NCBI RefSeq assembly: GCF_024397975.1
Contig: NZ_CP073745.1
Location: 2,630,501 to 2,694,500, forward strand
Length of the DNA stretch: 64,000 nt
Reading direction: 5' to 3'
From: Bacterioplanoides sp. SCSIO 12839
GTDB taxonomy: Bacteria > Pseudomonadota > Gammaproteobacteria > Pseudomonadales > Oceanobacteraceae
Shown here: one piece after another, positions 35,847 to 45,731 of the stretch
Layout: every line of letters starts with the position of its first letter
Position numbering within the stretch: position 1 is the first letter of the stretch
Notes under the pieces: generated by a model
What the model saw: only the letters and a program-made list of their open reading frames with translations
What the model was told of the DNA's origin: nothing
The model's database searches: none
Made by a program: the position numbers and the translations under genes

Positions 35847-36707
35847 TTATTCATCTGGCCGTACGCGCACAAAACGGGCGAACCTGGGTAAGCCGGTATT
35901 GGTTAAACCGTTGTAGGAATAAGTCACCTCAGAGCCAATCGCTGGCGGGGTCTGACGCTGGGCATCCGTTAAACCTGAGCCTAAGCGGAATTCACGGCCC
36001 TGTTGATCCCGTACAACCAATGCGCCGACCATACCGCGATATTTACCTTCACCGGCAACATAATCAATTACCGTAGCTTCCGCATCATCACGCGGCTTTA
36101 ATTTGAGTAAGTCCTGACTGCGTTTCACCTGATATAAAGCACGCCCATGGCGTAACATCAGACCTTCACCACCAGCCGCAACAACCTGCTGCAGCCAGTC
36201 ATTTAACGCGGCTTCGTTGACTACTTTTTTTTGAGTCAGTGCTTTTAGCCAAGGGGTTCCCTGCTCAGCAACCAGAGTTTTCAGCAACCAATAACGTTCA
36301 TGAAACGGTGCCACCATCTCCGGCAGGTCATACACCATAAATTTGACCTCTCGCCATGATTGATCAACCGGTTGGATCGTTCGCACCAGCGAACTCATTT
36401 CCTCAAAACGACCTCGCCCCAGCCAGAGTTCACCATCCAACCGAGTCGTTGGCAGCCCCGCCACAAACCATAACGGTGCAGGAATAACCCGGCCACTGCG
36501 AGTGTACAGTTGACGGCCATCCCAATAGGCACGAACCCCATCGAGTTTTTCACTGACATAATATTTACGAACATCAATGCCACTGATGTAATGAGTGGCG
36601 AGCATCAAAGGGGGTGGCGCCAGTTGCCCGGAAGCAGCCCAAAGAGGGAACAGTGAAAACAGCAGTGACACAGTGACTAAAGCGGTGACGACAAGATAAG
36701 AATGCAT
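35847..36707 (-). CDS. ligE: Periplasmic ATP-dependent DNA ligase (LigE type)
   Basis: The 286-residue protein has a signal peptide (about 1-25, hydrophobic then WAA). The ligase motif I is SEKLDGVRAYW, with adenylated Lys54, followed by motif III-like LDGELWLGRGRF, IV-like GGEGLMLRH, and motif V KLKPRDD. A C-terminal OB-fold (about 200-286) completes the minimal ligase. The signal peptide and the small size define LigE, proposed to seal nicks in extracellular or incoming DNA. GGAGGA lies 7 bases before the ATG. It is followed by recJ. Confidence 0.9.
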   Translation of the reverse strand: MHSYLVVTALVTVSLLFSLFPLWAASGQLAPPPLMLATHYISGIDVRKYYVSEKLDGVRAYWDGRQLYTRSGRVIPAPLWFVAGLPTTRLDGELWLGRGRFEEMSSLVRTIQPVDQSWREVKFMVYDLPEMVAPFHERYWLLKTLVAEQGTPWLKALTQKKVVNEAALNDWLQQVVAAGGEGLMLRHGRALYQVKRSQDLLKLKPRDDAEATVIDYVAGEGKYRGMVGALVVRDQQGREFRLGSGLTDAQRQTPPAIGSEVTYSYNGLTNTGLPRFARFVRVRPDE

Positions 36708-36884
36708 GGGTATGTCCTCCCTGACATGCCATGGTCTTGCGCTCTTGAGAGCGCTCAGCGGGTGCTGAAATATTTTGTTCTGTATAACAAAAAATTATCT
36801 TGTGATGGCTTGCAAGTATGAGGCAGACGAAATCCATGAAGAATCAGACTTTAGACAGAGAGCTTTTTACATATTTTGCATTTG

Positions 36885-36895
36885 TCACAATGTGA
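36885..36895. promoter_or_regulatory. Short palindrome upstream of the folK-like gene
   Basis: TCACA-A-TGTGA is a palindrome 45 bases before the folK-like start. It resembles a half-spaced CRP-like element but lacks the six-base centre, so the significance is uncertain. Confidence 0.25.
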
Positions 36896-36940
36896 TGGCT
36901 CTGGTAAAAAAGAACCTCAAAAACACAATGAGAGCTGATC

Positions 36941-37336
36941 ATGTATTTGCTGGGATTGGGCAGCAATATTAATCCACAAGATAACCTGGCAGAAGCGATC
37001 CGGCTTTTGAATAACTATGGCGTGGTTCGCCTGACCTCTCCGGCATTAGAAACTGCACCTGTTGGCCAGAGCTTCCATCATTCTTTTATGAATCAGCTGG
37101 TGATTTTCGACTGCGATTTATTACCCAATCTGTTAAAAGTTCGGTTACAAAAAACAGAAACTCAGCTTGGCAGAGAAGCAAAAAATCCAGCGAGAAAAGA
37201 CAAAGACCGCACAATCGATATTGATATTTTATATCAGGGTAATTCCGAACACGACTGCCTGCATGCTGAATTAGAAGATAGCTATAACCAACAGGTTCAA
37301 AGCCATTGGTTACAGCAACTGCAGCTTAATTATTAA
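36941..37336 (+). CDS. FolK-like pterin pyrophosphokinase, short form
   Basis: The 131-residue protein carries the HPPK pattern: LGLGSNINPQDN, ETAPVG, SFMNQLVIFDC and RKDKDRTIDIDIL, which holds the two metal-binding Asp residues. HPPK transfers pyrophosphate from ATP to 6-hydroxymethyl-dihydropterin in folate synthesis. The usual C-terminal VPHP...R.F...PL block of ~30 residues is missing. It is convergent with, and overlaps by 11 bases, a folM gene. It may be a paralogue working in a pterin side pathway rather than the housekeeping FolK, which should be elsewhere. Confidence 0.78.
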   Translation: MYLLGLGSNINPQDNLAEAIRLLNNYGVVRLTSPALETAPVGQSFHHSFMNQLVIFDCDLLPNLLKVRLQKTETQLGREAKNPARKDKDRTIDIDILYQGNSEHDCLHAELEDSYNQQVQSHWLQQLQLNY

Positions 37337-38051
37337 ACGTCTGATCGTACCGGTTAGCCACAAACCGGCCACCATCAACCCGCATGACATTGCCACAAAC
37401 CGCCTGACTTCCAGCCAGATAATCACAGGCGTCAATAATCGCCTGGTAACCCAACTCTTGTTTAATCAGAGATTGTGATAACACCATTTGCCGATAGGCT
37501 TCGGAGTGCTCGGGCAAAAACTGAATGGGCCCCGGCTGAATAATGTTGGTACGCACCTGTGGTGATAACCGCTGTGCCATGCTCAGCGCCCAGTTTTGTA
37601 AGGCAGCCTTTGAAGCGCAATAAACTGAAAAACGCTCATTAGGGATTTCACTGTAAATATCGGAGATAACCGTCATCCATGACGACTCATCCCACAGACC
37701 GCTGAGCGCTTCCGTAATCATCATCGGTGCATACACATGCACCGAAAAATGCTGCTGAAAATGATCCTGAAAGTCAGTGTTATTCTGAGCTGCAACTCCA
37801 TCGGCAACAAAACAAGAAGCGTTGTGAATAACACCACAAAATGGCGCATACTGTTTCAGTGAATTGCATAATTGAGCCACATCGGATTGACTACTGAGAT
37901 TAGCCTGAAGTGTGACAAGGTCAGGATGCTCGTCCAATTCATTCACCGTATTAAAATGCGCAATAACACGGTAGCCACATCCCAGATAATGTTCAGCTAA
38001 TAATTTGCCAAGTCGTTTGCCGGCTCCGGTGATCAGTATGGTTTGTTTCAT
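37326..38051 (-). CDS. folM: FolM-like dihydromonapterin/dihydrofolate reductase
   Basis: The 241-residue short-chain dehydrogenase/reductase has the cofactor motif TGAGKRLG with the Arg typical of pteridine reductases (TGxxxRxG), the HNAS motif, the catalytic Tyr-x-x-x-Lys in YCASK and IQPGPI. FolM makes tetrahydromonapterin and has weak dihydrofolate reductase activity. TGAGG precedes the ATG. The gene overlaps the convergent folK-like gene and is the second gene after the penicillin-acylase-family lipoprotein on the same strand (50 bases between). Confidence 0.85.
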   Translation of the reverse strand: MKQTILITGAGKRLGKLLAEHYLGCGYRVIAHFNTVNELDEHPDLVTLQANLSSQSDVAQLCNSLKQYAPFCGVIHNASCFVADGVAAQNNTDFQDHFQQHFSVHVYAPMMITEALSGLWDESSWMTVISDIYSEIPNERFSVYCASKAALQNWALSMAQRLSPQVRTNIIQPGPIQFLPEHSEAYRQMVLSQSLIKQELGYQAIIDACDYLAGSQAVCGNVMRVDGGRFVANRYDQTFNN

Positions 38052-38101
38052 GACTGCCTCATATAGCTGTTCTCATCTAGTGCTTTATTATGACGCCGTT
38101 A

Positions 38102-40666
38102 TTACTCATCAGCCACGACTTTTAACAAGGTGTGTGGATAATAATGTTGCTGAACTTTTTCATCCGAATTAATCGGCAAATTACGGTTTTTCTGACTCAA
38201 CCATAAATCGATGCCGTCGTCGTAATGGGGTGATGCCGGATTACCGGATTGCCCCCCCGCAACTACCAGATGCAGCGGCTCTTCTTTGCTGAAATCAACG
38301 ATCATTCTCATCGCCGGAATATTCCAGACATTATGATCACTGCCGAGATCATAACCCGCGACATTTAAAGTATTGCGATTGCCGCCCGCAGGGTATGGCC
38401 CGCGATCAGTATAATCCGCGAGTTTATCCACCGCATACGCTTGTACACCCGACATATATTTTGCCATTTTGGTCGAGTTGGTTTGCCAGTGATACGTTAA
38501 TAACGCTCCCCATTGCCATTGCGACGAGTCGCTTCCCAGTTGTTGCTGCAAATAGTCGTAAGCATCCACGGCAGCCTGAACAATAATATCGCTTTCCTGT
38601 TCCTGTAATTGCGGGGTTTTAACGTTATCCCAGAATGGCGCGCCTTCACGGCCCAGCACATGATCCTGATACGCCGAATAAGCACGACCATTCACCGACA
38701 TAAATACTTGCCATAAATGGGCGTCTTCCGGCCCGATTTCATCGAGGAATATCGCCCGGATCAGACTGTATTCCAATGCTCCCCAGATGGCGGCATTGGC
38801 GGAGTTTTCCTGCATTTCGCCATTAAATTCCATTATACGATCAAGAATAAACCGGGCGTTCTGCTGTTGTTGATCACTGAGCTGTAACAATGACGATTCA
38901 ACTTCCTGGCTGACATCCGCGTCACCCCAACGCTGCTGAACTTTGGCTAAAAACAGATCTCGACGATCCGACTGCATGGCTTCCATGCTGTGGTAATCGT
39001 GGAGTTTGGGCGTTGATAATAATTGTGCAATCCGTTCAGAACGCTCCGGGTAATACCAGGAGCTGGTTAACGTTGGGGTAAAGCCCGCATCAACCGTGCG
39101 ATGGTTGCCTGTACCCAGCCAACCTTGAGCCGGATTCTGACGACGCGGCGTGTGTTCACCTCCCCATGGCCCCTGCCAATCATAGTCTCCACTCCAGCCA
39201 GGGCTTGGGAAGTGCCCTGTTCCCTGTTTGCGCAGCGGGTAATTACCAGTTATTTGCCAACCGATATTATCTTTATCGCCATACACAACATTCAGATGAA
39301 TAAACCCCACCCCATCCAGCGAGCGTTCAATTTCTTCAATATTTTTTGCTTGCCCTAACTGAAAAAAGGACTCGATTGTTTTATCCGGATACTGTGCCGT
39401 CCAGGAAACGGCCAAACCATACTCCACGTTTAACGGCGGCGGGATAATGGCATGTTTTGAGGGCACAGCCAGAGCATTGTTTAACAACGGGCCATGACGA
39501 GTGGACTGAACCGTAAATTCAACGTCATCCTCCCCTTTGACCTTAATAATTTCCTGCCGCTCTTCAACCGGATACCAGCGATCCTGATATAAATACTCTC
39601 GGACTCCATTGTTATCACGCAGCTTTTCAATAAAGACGTCCTGAGTATCCGCCATCACCATGGTTTCACCCCAGGCAATATGACCGTTATAACCGGCTAC
39701 TAAGGCGGGCACGCCTGCCAGAGTAATTCCAACCCCTGAATATTCCGGACTTTCTACCGCCATCAATGTCCAGGTCGATGGATGGGTTAATAACAGATGC
39801 GTGTCATTGGCGACCAGCGACGCATTATGTTTGGTGCGGGTTTTATGCACCGCCCAGTTATTAGACGCCGCAATACCCTGGCCGTTGATCGCTTTTAATT
39901 GTTGCTCAACTTTTTTAAGTTGATCGATTTGTTGGTTTAAACGGGCCATCGCCTGTGCATCGGACTGCGAGTCGAATAAACCCGCCGTTTTTTTCGCTTC
40001 AGGAAAATCAATGGCTTCGTCAGGGTATATCGGCGCAAGATAAGCCGCTTTCTGCCAGCCAAACTGTTCAGCAAACTGTAAAAAGCCTAATTCTTCATGA
40101 AGATTAAAGCCGACACCCAGATTCAGTAAGACAAAAATTCCGATGGTATTACTTGGATGCCAGGCAGCTGGTTCATAACCACTCAGCGTTAATTCCAGTG
40201 GCAGATTATCATCATGCTGTTGAATATAGGCGTTCACGCCATCCGAAAAGTGCTGCAAATGTTGTTTCAGCTCATCGCTTAAGGCGGCGTAACGATCTTC
40301 TATCACCTGAGTCACGCCCAGTGTGCGCATGTAAACGTCCATATCAACGGCCATCGGGCCAACCATTTCACTCAAACGGCCACGTGCAAGCAGGTTCATT
40401 CCGGTCATTTCGGCTAAGCGGTCTTGTGCCATGGCATAGCCGATTCCAAACGCAAGGTCTGACATTGTCTCCGCTTTAATGTAAGGCACACCAAAATCAT
40501 CACGCCGGATAGCAACTTCATGCTGTAATCCAATTACCTGGACTTCAGTGCCTGGCTGATCCAGATTTTTTTCTGCCAAATAACCGAACAGGCTATCACA
40601 ACCGCTTAATACCATTGCCAACGACACGACACCCACTGCCTTGCCGAATACCCGAACCAACGCCAT
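38102..40666 (-). CDS. Penicillin-acylase-family lipoprotein (Ntn hydrolase)
   Basis: The 854-residue protein has a signal peptide with lipobox VLSGC (Cys23), so it should be an envelope lipoprotein. The alpha segment is followed by the self-processing site GIAASNNWAV, where Ser268 becomes the N-terminal nucleophile of the beta chain after cleavage. Downstream family features include LAGVPALVAGYNGHIAWGETMVMAD and ASPHYDDGIDLW. Family members hydrolyse amide bonds of beta-lactams or acyl-homoserine lactones; the specificity here is unknown. AAGGA lies 7 bases before the ATG. Confidence 0.9.
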   Translation of the reverse strand: MALVRVFGKAVGVVSLAMVLSGCDSLFGYLAEKNLDQPGTEVQVIGLQHEVAIRRDDFGVPYIKAETMSDLAFGIGYAMAQDRLAEMTGMNLLARGRLSEMVGPMAVDMDVYMRTLGVTQVIEDRYAALSDELKQHLQHFSDGVNAYIQQHDDNLPLELTLSGYEPAAWHPSNTIGIFVLLNLGVGFNLHEELGFLQFAEQFGWQKAAYLAPIYPDEAIDFPEAKKTAGLFDSQSDAQAMARLNQQIDQLKKVEQQLKAINGQGIAASNNWAVHKTRTKHNASLVANDTHLLLTHPSTWTLMAVESPEYSGVGITLAGVPALVAGYNGHIAWGETMVMADTQDVFIEKLRDNNGVREYLYQDRWYPVEERQEIIKVKGEDDVEFTVQSTRHGPLLNNALAVPSKHAIIPPPLNVEYGLAVSWTAQYPDKTIESFFQLGQAKNIEEIERSLDGVGFIHLNVVYGDKDNIGWQITGNYPLRKQGTGHFPSPGWSGDYDWQGPWGGEHTPRRQNPAQGWLGTGNHRTVDAGFTPTLTSSWYYPERSERIAQLLSTPKLHDYHSMEAMQSDRRDLFLAKVQQRWGDADVSQEVESSLLQLSDQQQQNARFILDRIMEFNGEMQENSANAAIWGALEYSLIRAIFLDEIGPEDAHLWQVFMSVNGRAYSAYQDHVLGREGAPFWDNVKTPQLQEQESDIIVQAAVDAYDYLQQQLGSDSSQWQWGALLTYHWQTNSTKMAKYMSGVQAYAVDKLADYTDRGPYPAGGNRNTLNVAGYDLGSDHNVWNIPAMRMIVDFSKEEPLHLVVAGGQSGNPASPHYDDGIDLWLSQKNRNLPINSDEKVQQHYYPHTLLKVVADE

Positions 40667-40844
40667 GGTGAGATCCTTTTATTATTGGATTTATTAAGTA
40701 CGCGATTATGGTATTTGCCGCTGACTGACGACAGGGGGAATTCAGACAGAATTTAGATTATCAGCAAGGACATATTCGATAGGGGCGCCTAGCTGGGGAC
40801 GCCTAGCTCGACGACCGCTCAGGTCGGCGGTAAATTTCAGATAC

Positions 40845-40868
40845 AAAAAAACCAGCTCATGGCTGGTT
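40845..40868 (-). terminator. Intrinsic terminator of the tRNA-fMet transcript
   Basis: On the minus strand AACCAGC and GCTGGTT form a stem around a CATGA loop, followed by a run of T. It lies 10 bases past the 3' end of the second tRNA. Confidence 0.82.
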
Positions 40869-40878
40869 AATTTGAAAT

Positions 40879-40955
<77 letters not shown>

Positions 40956-41013
40956 GCAATTTTGTGTCTGACATGTTGTTAACAAACCAATTATCGAGCA
41001 GTAAAGATATAAT

Positions 41014-41090
<77 letters not shown>

Positions 41091-41103
41091 TCAGAGGCTG
41101 CGC

Positions 41104-41132
41104 ATAGTACGCAGATCAGTACCCTGTGTCAA
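41104..41132 (-). promoter_or_regulatory. Near-consensus sigma-70 promoter for the tandem tRNA-fMet genes
   Basis: On the minus strand TTGACA (plus 41127-41132) and TACTAT (plus 41104-41109) are 17 bases apart. The -10 box is 13 bases before the first tRNA base. Confidence 0.85.
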
Positions 41133-41301
41133 TACTAACAACTTGAAAAAGCTAAAGTTTTTTAAAACTTCCGTTACTTATCAGGAATTTCATTATCAGC
41201 CCCGAGAATTACTGAAAACAATCAATTTGGGTACTAGCCTATTATCAAATCTGGTGGTAGCTTATTTCAATACCAAAAATAAAAACAAAAGCATCACAAT
41301 C

Positions 41302-42354
41302 ATGAGTCAACGCACCCCCAATACCATGGCAACGGCGGCCCTACAGCCTTTGTTCCGTTTATTGGAAAGTAAAGGCTACGCCAGCAGCGAGCTGCTGAAA
41401 TCAATCGGACTGAATTCCAATACCATCAGCACCACACAACGGATCTCAATCCACGATTTTGACCGCTTGCTGGAGCATTGTAGCCACTTGATCGATGAAC
41501 CAGCCATCGGCTTAGCGGCTGGCCAGCGTTTAGAGCTGCCGAATTTTTATTTGCTCGGCTTCCTGATCAGCAGCTGTCAATCTGGCCGCGAAGTATTGGC
41601 CATTCTGAGGCGCTATTATTCACTGATCAGCGATTCTCGTTCTCCGGATTTTTATATTGGTCAGGAATCCATCAAAGTGCTGTTCTACGTCAGCGAAGGA
41701 CAACATTTTGGCAGTCAGGCACGCGCCGAGTTTGTTGCGGCCGGTATCCATAGTATCGGCAAAGCCATTGGTGGCAGTTATTATCGCCTCAAAGGCATTG
41801 GTTTCCGCAGTGCTCCGCCGTCATACCGCCACAAACTTGAGGAATATTTTGGTGTACCAATCGAGTACAACCAACCTCAAAACTGGATCTCTACCGACAG
41901 CAAACACCTTGATTCACCATTGATGTATGCCAACCCGATGTTGGTTCATACATTGAGATCGCAAGCCGAAGACAACCTGTCTCGCTTTAGCCACTTGCAA
42001 GCCTTCAGCCGTAAAGTGATGTACGTCCTGCATCAATGGCCTGAATCGGTCGCCATTACGAAAACCGCCGTTGCCGCGCTATTAAACACCAGCAGCCGCA
42101 CGCTGACCCGACGATTGCAGGAAGAAGATTGCCAGTTTTCAACACTGGTAAAAGAAGTTCGCCTGGAAAAAGCCAAACAGGCACTGGAGCAGGATTCTGC
42201 TGATGTGCAGCAACTGGCTCTGGATCTTGGTTTCTCAGATCGACGTGGCTTTGAACGCGCGTTTAAACAATGGACTGGGGAAACTCCCGCAGCATACCGC
42301 AGAAATTATCGCAATCAGGGTGCACCGCTGGAGCGAATGGCCGCCATGGTTTAA
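41302..42354 (+). CDS. AraC-family transcriptional regulator
   Basis: The 350-residue protein has an N-terminal AraC effector domain (about 20-215) of the OruR/ArgR-like type and a C-terminal double helix-turn-helix (about 250-340), with ALDLGFSDRRGFERAFKQWTGETPAAYRR as the family signature. The frame continues upstream across the tRNA gene, which is meaningless; ATG 41302 is the first start after it. The closest paralogue in the window is the 8.5-kb AraC gene. The target is unknown, and no divergent gene exists except the tRNAs. Confidence 0.85.
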   Translation: MSQRTPNTMATAALQPLFRLLESKGYASSELLKSIGLNSNTISTTQRISIHDFDRLLEHCSHLIDEPAIGLAAGQRLELPNFYLLGFLISSCQSGREVLAILRRYYSLISDSRSPDFYIGQESIKVLFYVSEGQHFGSQARAEFVAAGIHSIGKAIGGSYYRLKGIGFRSAPPSYRHKLEEYFGVPIEYNQPQNWISTDSKHLDSPLMYANPMLVHTLRSQAEDNLSRFSHLQAFSRKVMYVLHQWPESVAITKTAVAALLNTSSRTLTRRLQEEDCQFSTLVKEVRLEKAKQALEQDSADVQQLALDLGFSDRRGFERAFKQWTGETPAAYRRNYRNQGAPLERMAAMV

Positions 42355-42471
42355 CCTGCATGGCTTAAATTCAGGGTTTACATCAACGGCTTGTTTATTC
42401 AATCCGTCCTTAATTGACTTTAATTCCGCATCCCGTCTGACGCATAATCACCGCTTTGTTTTTACAGAGCG

Positions 42472-42924
42472 ATGATTATGCGTGAATCTCATCACGATAC
42501 TGTTTTACTGAGCACAACTTTTGAAGTTCGCTGGTCCGATTGCGATGCCAATAAGCACATGCGCCACAGCGCTTATGCGGATATGGCTGCTCATACCCGG
42601 GTTAAATATCTCGAATCACTGGGGTTAACCGACCAGTGGATGAAAGAACATCAGATTGGCCCGGTTTTATTCAAAGAAACCACGGAGTATTTCCGTGAAG
42701 CTCACCTGAGTGATGTGCTCACCGTTAATGTTGAAGCCGGAGAGCCAACAGGCTCGGATAAAACCATCACTCTGGTCTGTAACCTGTACAAAAGTGATGG
42801 CGAGTTAGCGGCCAGCGTCAGTGTGTTATCAGCCTGGATTGATCTGGTGAAGCGCAAGGTGGTACCCGTGCCAGAGCCAGTTCACAACGCTCCGGTTTAC
42901 CAGCCAGCTTCGGCAACCGTGTAA
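42472..42924 (+). CDS. Acyl-CoA thioesterase (4HBT hotdog family)
   Basis: The 150-residue protein fits the 4-hydroxybenzoyl-CoA-thioesterase-like hotdog fold: FEVRWSDCDANKHMRHSAYADMAAHTRVKYL, in which the Asp of WSDCD and the following helix form the active site, then a beta sheet with FKETTEYFREAHLSDVLTVNVEAG. It should hydrolyse an acyl-CoA, substrate unknown. Two in-frame ATGs (42472, 42478) compete, and neither has a clear ribosome site. A good terminator follows at 42933. Confidence 0.82.
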   Translation: MIMRESHHDTVLLSTTFEVRWSDCDANKHMRHSAYADMAAHTRVKYLESLGLTDQWMKEHQIGPVLFKETTEYFREAHLSDVLTVNVEAGEPTGSDKTITLVCNLYKSDGELAASVSVLSAWIDLVKRKVVPVPEPVHNAPVYQPASATV

Positions 42925-42932
42925 TCATGCCT

Positions 42933-42966
42933 AAACCACGATCTGGATTTCCAGACCGTGGTTTTT
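42933..42966 (+). terminator. Intrinsic terminator of the thioesterase gene
   Basis: AAACCACG and CGTGGTTT pair, with an inner CTGG/CCAG stem, followed by T5. It lies 9 bases after the stop codon. Confidence 0.82.
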
Positions 42967-43018
42967 CTATGATTCAAAGACACAAACAGTGCTTCAAATG
43001 TCACAATCAGTGTGAGCG

Positions 43019-45631
43019 TTAATTGGCTCGAAAGATCAACTGACCCATCTCACCGTCTACATCCGCTTTAATGGTTTGTCCCGCAACAAACTTGCCACCG
43101 AGAATATCCTGCGCCAGTGGGTTTTCGATCCATTGTTGAATCGCACGCTTCAAAGGCCGCGCGCCAAATACTGGGTCGTACCCCACATCCACCAGCTTAC
43201 TGATGGCTGCATCGGTTAATACCAGCGACAGATCACGTTCACGTAAACGCTGATGCAATAGCTGCAGCTGAATTTCAGCGATGCCACGGATCTGTTCTTT
43301 CTGCAGTGGGTGGAACACCACCGCTTCGTCAATGCGGTTGATAAATTCCGGACGGAAATGTGTACCAACAATACCCATCACAGCTTCGCGCATATCTTCA
43401 TAATTGGCCTCAACACCTTCTTCTGCCGATGCGCCTGCCAGAGTTTGAATCACATCCGAGCCGAGGTTAGACGTCATCACCAGTACGGTATTCTTGAAGT
43501 CGACCTTGCGACCCTGACCATCGGTCAGCTGACCGTCATCCAGTACCTGCAGCAAGATATTGAATACATCCGGATGTGCTTTTTCGACTTCATCCAACAA
43601 AATCACAGAATACGGCTTACGACGAACGGCTTCGGTTAAATAGCCGCCCTCTTCATAGCCAACATAACCCGGAGGCGCACCAATCAAACGAGCTACCGAA
43701 TGTTTTTCCATATATTCCGACATATCAATGCGCACCATGGCGTCTTTGCTGTCGAACAAGAATGTGGCTAACGCCTTACACAATTCGGTTTTACCCACCC
43801 CGGTTGGGCCCAAAAACAGGAAAGAACCGTTAGGTCGATTCGGATCACTCAGGCCAGCACGGGAACGACGTACCGCATTGGATACCGCCGCAATGGCTTG
43901 TTGCTGACCCACAACAGAATCGTGCAACACGTCTTCCATGCGCAGGAGTTTGTCGCGCTCACCTTCGAGCATTTTGTTTACCGGTACGCCGGTCCACTTC
44001 GAGACCACTTCGGCAATTTCATCTTCGGTTACTTTATTACGCAGCAGACTGAATTCCTGCGCACCCGCTGCTTCGGCTTCGTTGGCGGATTCAAGCTGCT
44101 TTTCTAACTCTGGAATGGTGCCGTATTGCAGCTCGGACATGCGCTGTAAATCACCACTACGACGTGCGGCTTCCAGGTCAAGTTTGGCTTGCTCCAGCTG
44201 TTCTTTAGACTTAGACGCGCCTTCCAGCAGGGATTTTTCCTTCTTCCAAACTTCCTCGAGTTCAACATAGGCACTGCCCGCTTTGTTGATCTCTTCGTTT
44301 AAACCAGACAGACGCTTACGTGCCGCATCATCTTTTTCTTTTTTCAGCGCTTCGCGTTCAATTTTTAGCTGAATTAAACGGCGCTCTAACTTATCCATTT
44401 CCTGGGGCTTGGAATCAATTTCCATCCGAATCACAGATGCCGCTTCATCCACCAGATCAATGGCTTTATCCGGTAATTGACGATCGGTGATATAACGCTG
44501 GGATAATTTAGCCGCAGCAATAATCGCGCTGTCAGTGATCTGCACCCCATGGTGCACTTCATAACGTTCTTTTAAACCGCGCAGAATGGCAATGGTGTCT
44601 TCTTCAGACGGCTCATCCACCAGCACTTTCTGGAAACGACGTTCCAACGCCGCGTCTTTTTCGATGTACTCGCGGTATTCATCCAGTGTGGTAGCACCCA
44701 CACAATGCAGTTCACCGCGCGCCAGTGCTGGCTTGAGCATATTACCGGCATCCATAGCACCGTCGCCTTTACCGGCGCCAACCATGGTATGTAATTCGTC
44801 GACAAACAAAATGATGCTGCCATCGTGTTTGGCAACGTCTTTTAATACGGCTTTTAAGCGCTCTTCAAACTCGCCCCGGTATTTAGCACCAGCCACTAAA
44901 GCGCCCATATCGAGCGATAAAATACGTTTATTTTTCAGGTTCTCCGGCACTTCGCCGTTGATAATACGCTGGGCCAGACCTTCAACGACGGCAGTTTTAC
45001 CCACCCCAGGCTGACCAATTAATACCGGGTTATTTTTGGTACGGCGCTGCAATACCTGTACGGTACGACGGATTTCATCATCACGACCAATGACCGGGTC
45101 CAGCTTGCCTTCTTCCGCCCGTTCGGTCAGGTCAATGCAATATTTATCCAACGACTGACGGTTATCCTCGGCGTTGGCATCATTCACGGCTTCGCCACCA
45201 CGCATCTCTTTAATGGCTTTTTCTAAGGGCTCGGCTTTTAGCCCAACGTCTGCCAGTGCTTTGCCCGCTGCACCTTTATCTTGTAAGGCAACCAGCAAGA
45301 AAATTTCGCTGGAAACAAACTGATCTCCACGCTTTTGTGCTTCTTTATCCGCCAGATTTAATAAGCGCCCCAACTCTTGCGCTAACTGGATATTACCGTC
45401 CGGGGAGCTGACTTTTGGCTGGTCATTCAACACCGCGCGCAGAGCACGCTCTAACTCAGGTACGTTAACACCTGCTCGGCGAATCACATCCTTAATCGAA
45501 CTGTTGGTTTGCTCCAGCAATGCCAACAACACATGCACGGTATCAATCTGATTGTGATCCTGGCCGAGCGCCAGACTCTGACTCTCGGCCAGCGCGTTTT
45601 GTAAACTGGTGGTTAAACGATCCATACGCAT
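43019..45631 (-). CDS. clpB: ClpB disaggregase (Hsp104 family AAA+ chaperone)
   Basis: The 870-residue protein has the ClpB layout: N-terminal Clp repeat domain (1-145), first AAA+ module with Walker [14 protein letters not shown], a coiled-coil middle domain (about 405-520), second AAA+ module with [13 protein letters not shown], and C-terminal D2-small domain. It rescues aggregated proteins with DnaK/DnaJ. The absence of an IGL/F loop distinguishes it from ClpA/ClpX. The first residues [23 protein letters not shown] match ClpB. A sigma-32-like promoter lies at 45701-45727, and GAGGAG precedes the ATG by 10 bases. Confidence 0.97.
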   Translation of the reverse strand: MRMDRLTTSLQNALAESQSLALGQDHNQIDTVHVLLALLEQTNSSIKDVIRRAGVNVPELERALRAVLNDQPKVSSPDGNIQLAQELGRLLNLADKEAQKRGDQFVSSEIFLLVALQDKGAAGKALADVGLKAEPLEKAIKEMRGGEAVNDANAEDNRQSLDKYCIDLTERAEEGKLDPVIGRDDEIRRTVQVLQRRTKNNPVLIGQPGVGKTAVVEGLAQRIINGEVPENLKNKRILSLDMGALVAGAKYRGEFEERLKAVLKDVAKHDGSIILFVDELHTMVGAGKGDGAMDAGNMLKPALARGELHCVGATTLDEYREYIEKDAALERRFQKVLVDEPSEEDTIAILRGLKERYEVHHGVQITDSAIIAAAKLSQRYITDRQLPDKAIDLVDEAASVIRMEIDSKPQEMDKLERRLIQLKIEREALKKEKDDAARKRLSGLNEEINKAGSAYVELEEVWKKEKSLLEGASKSKEQLEQAKLDLEAARRSGDLQRMSELQYGTIPELEKQLESANEAEAAGAQEFSLLRNKVTEDEIAEVVSKWTGVPVNKMLEGERDKLLRMEDVLHDSVVGQQQAIAAVSNAVRRSRAGLSDPNRPNGSFLFLGPTGVGKTELCKALATFLFDSKDAMVRIDMSEYMEKHSVARLIGAPPGYVGYEEGGYLTEAVRRKPYSVILLDEVEKAHPDVFNILLQVLDDGQLTDGQGRKVDFKNTVLVMTSNLGSDVIQTLAGASAEEGVEANYEDMREAVMGIVGTHFRPEFINRIDEAVVFHPLQKEQIRGIAEIQLQLLHQRLRERDLSLVLTDAAISKLVDVGYDPVFGARPLKRAIQQWIENPLAQDILGGKFVAGQTIKADVDGEMGQLIFRAN

Positions 45632-45700
45632 AATGAGATGACTCCTCGATCTTGTGACCCAATCGTTTTGTTAATCGCGTTCTTAATTGTTACTAAGCTA

Positions 45701-45727
45701 TTTGCGGGCTGATTAGTTTTTTTCAAG
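45701..45727 (-). promoter_or_regulatory. Sigma-32-like heat-shock promoter of clpB
   Basis: On the minus strand CTTGAAA (plus 45721-45727) is followed after 12 bases by CCCGCAAA (plus 45701-45708), close to the heat-shock consensus of CTTGAAA and CCCCATnT. It lies 70 bases before the clpB start. Confidence 0.6.
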
Positions 45728-45731
45728 TAAA

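Noticed and set aside
36574-36837. Minus-strand frame overlapping the LigE start region
   Set aside because: Offset from the LigE frame, which has the signal peptide and GGAGGA ribosome site.
40780-40815. Short direct repeat CGCCTAGCT downstream of the tRNA genes
   Set aside because: Only two short copies, with no association to a gene or hairpin.
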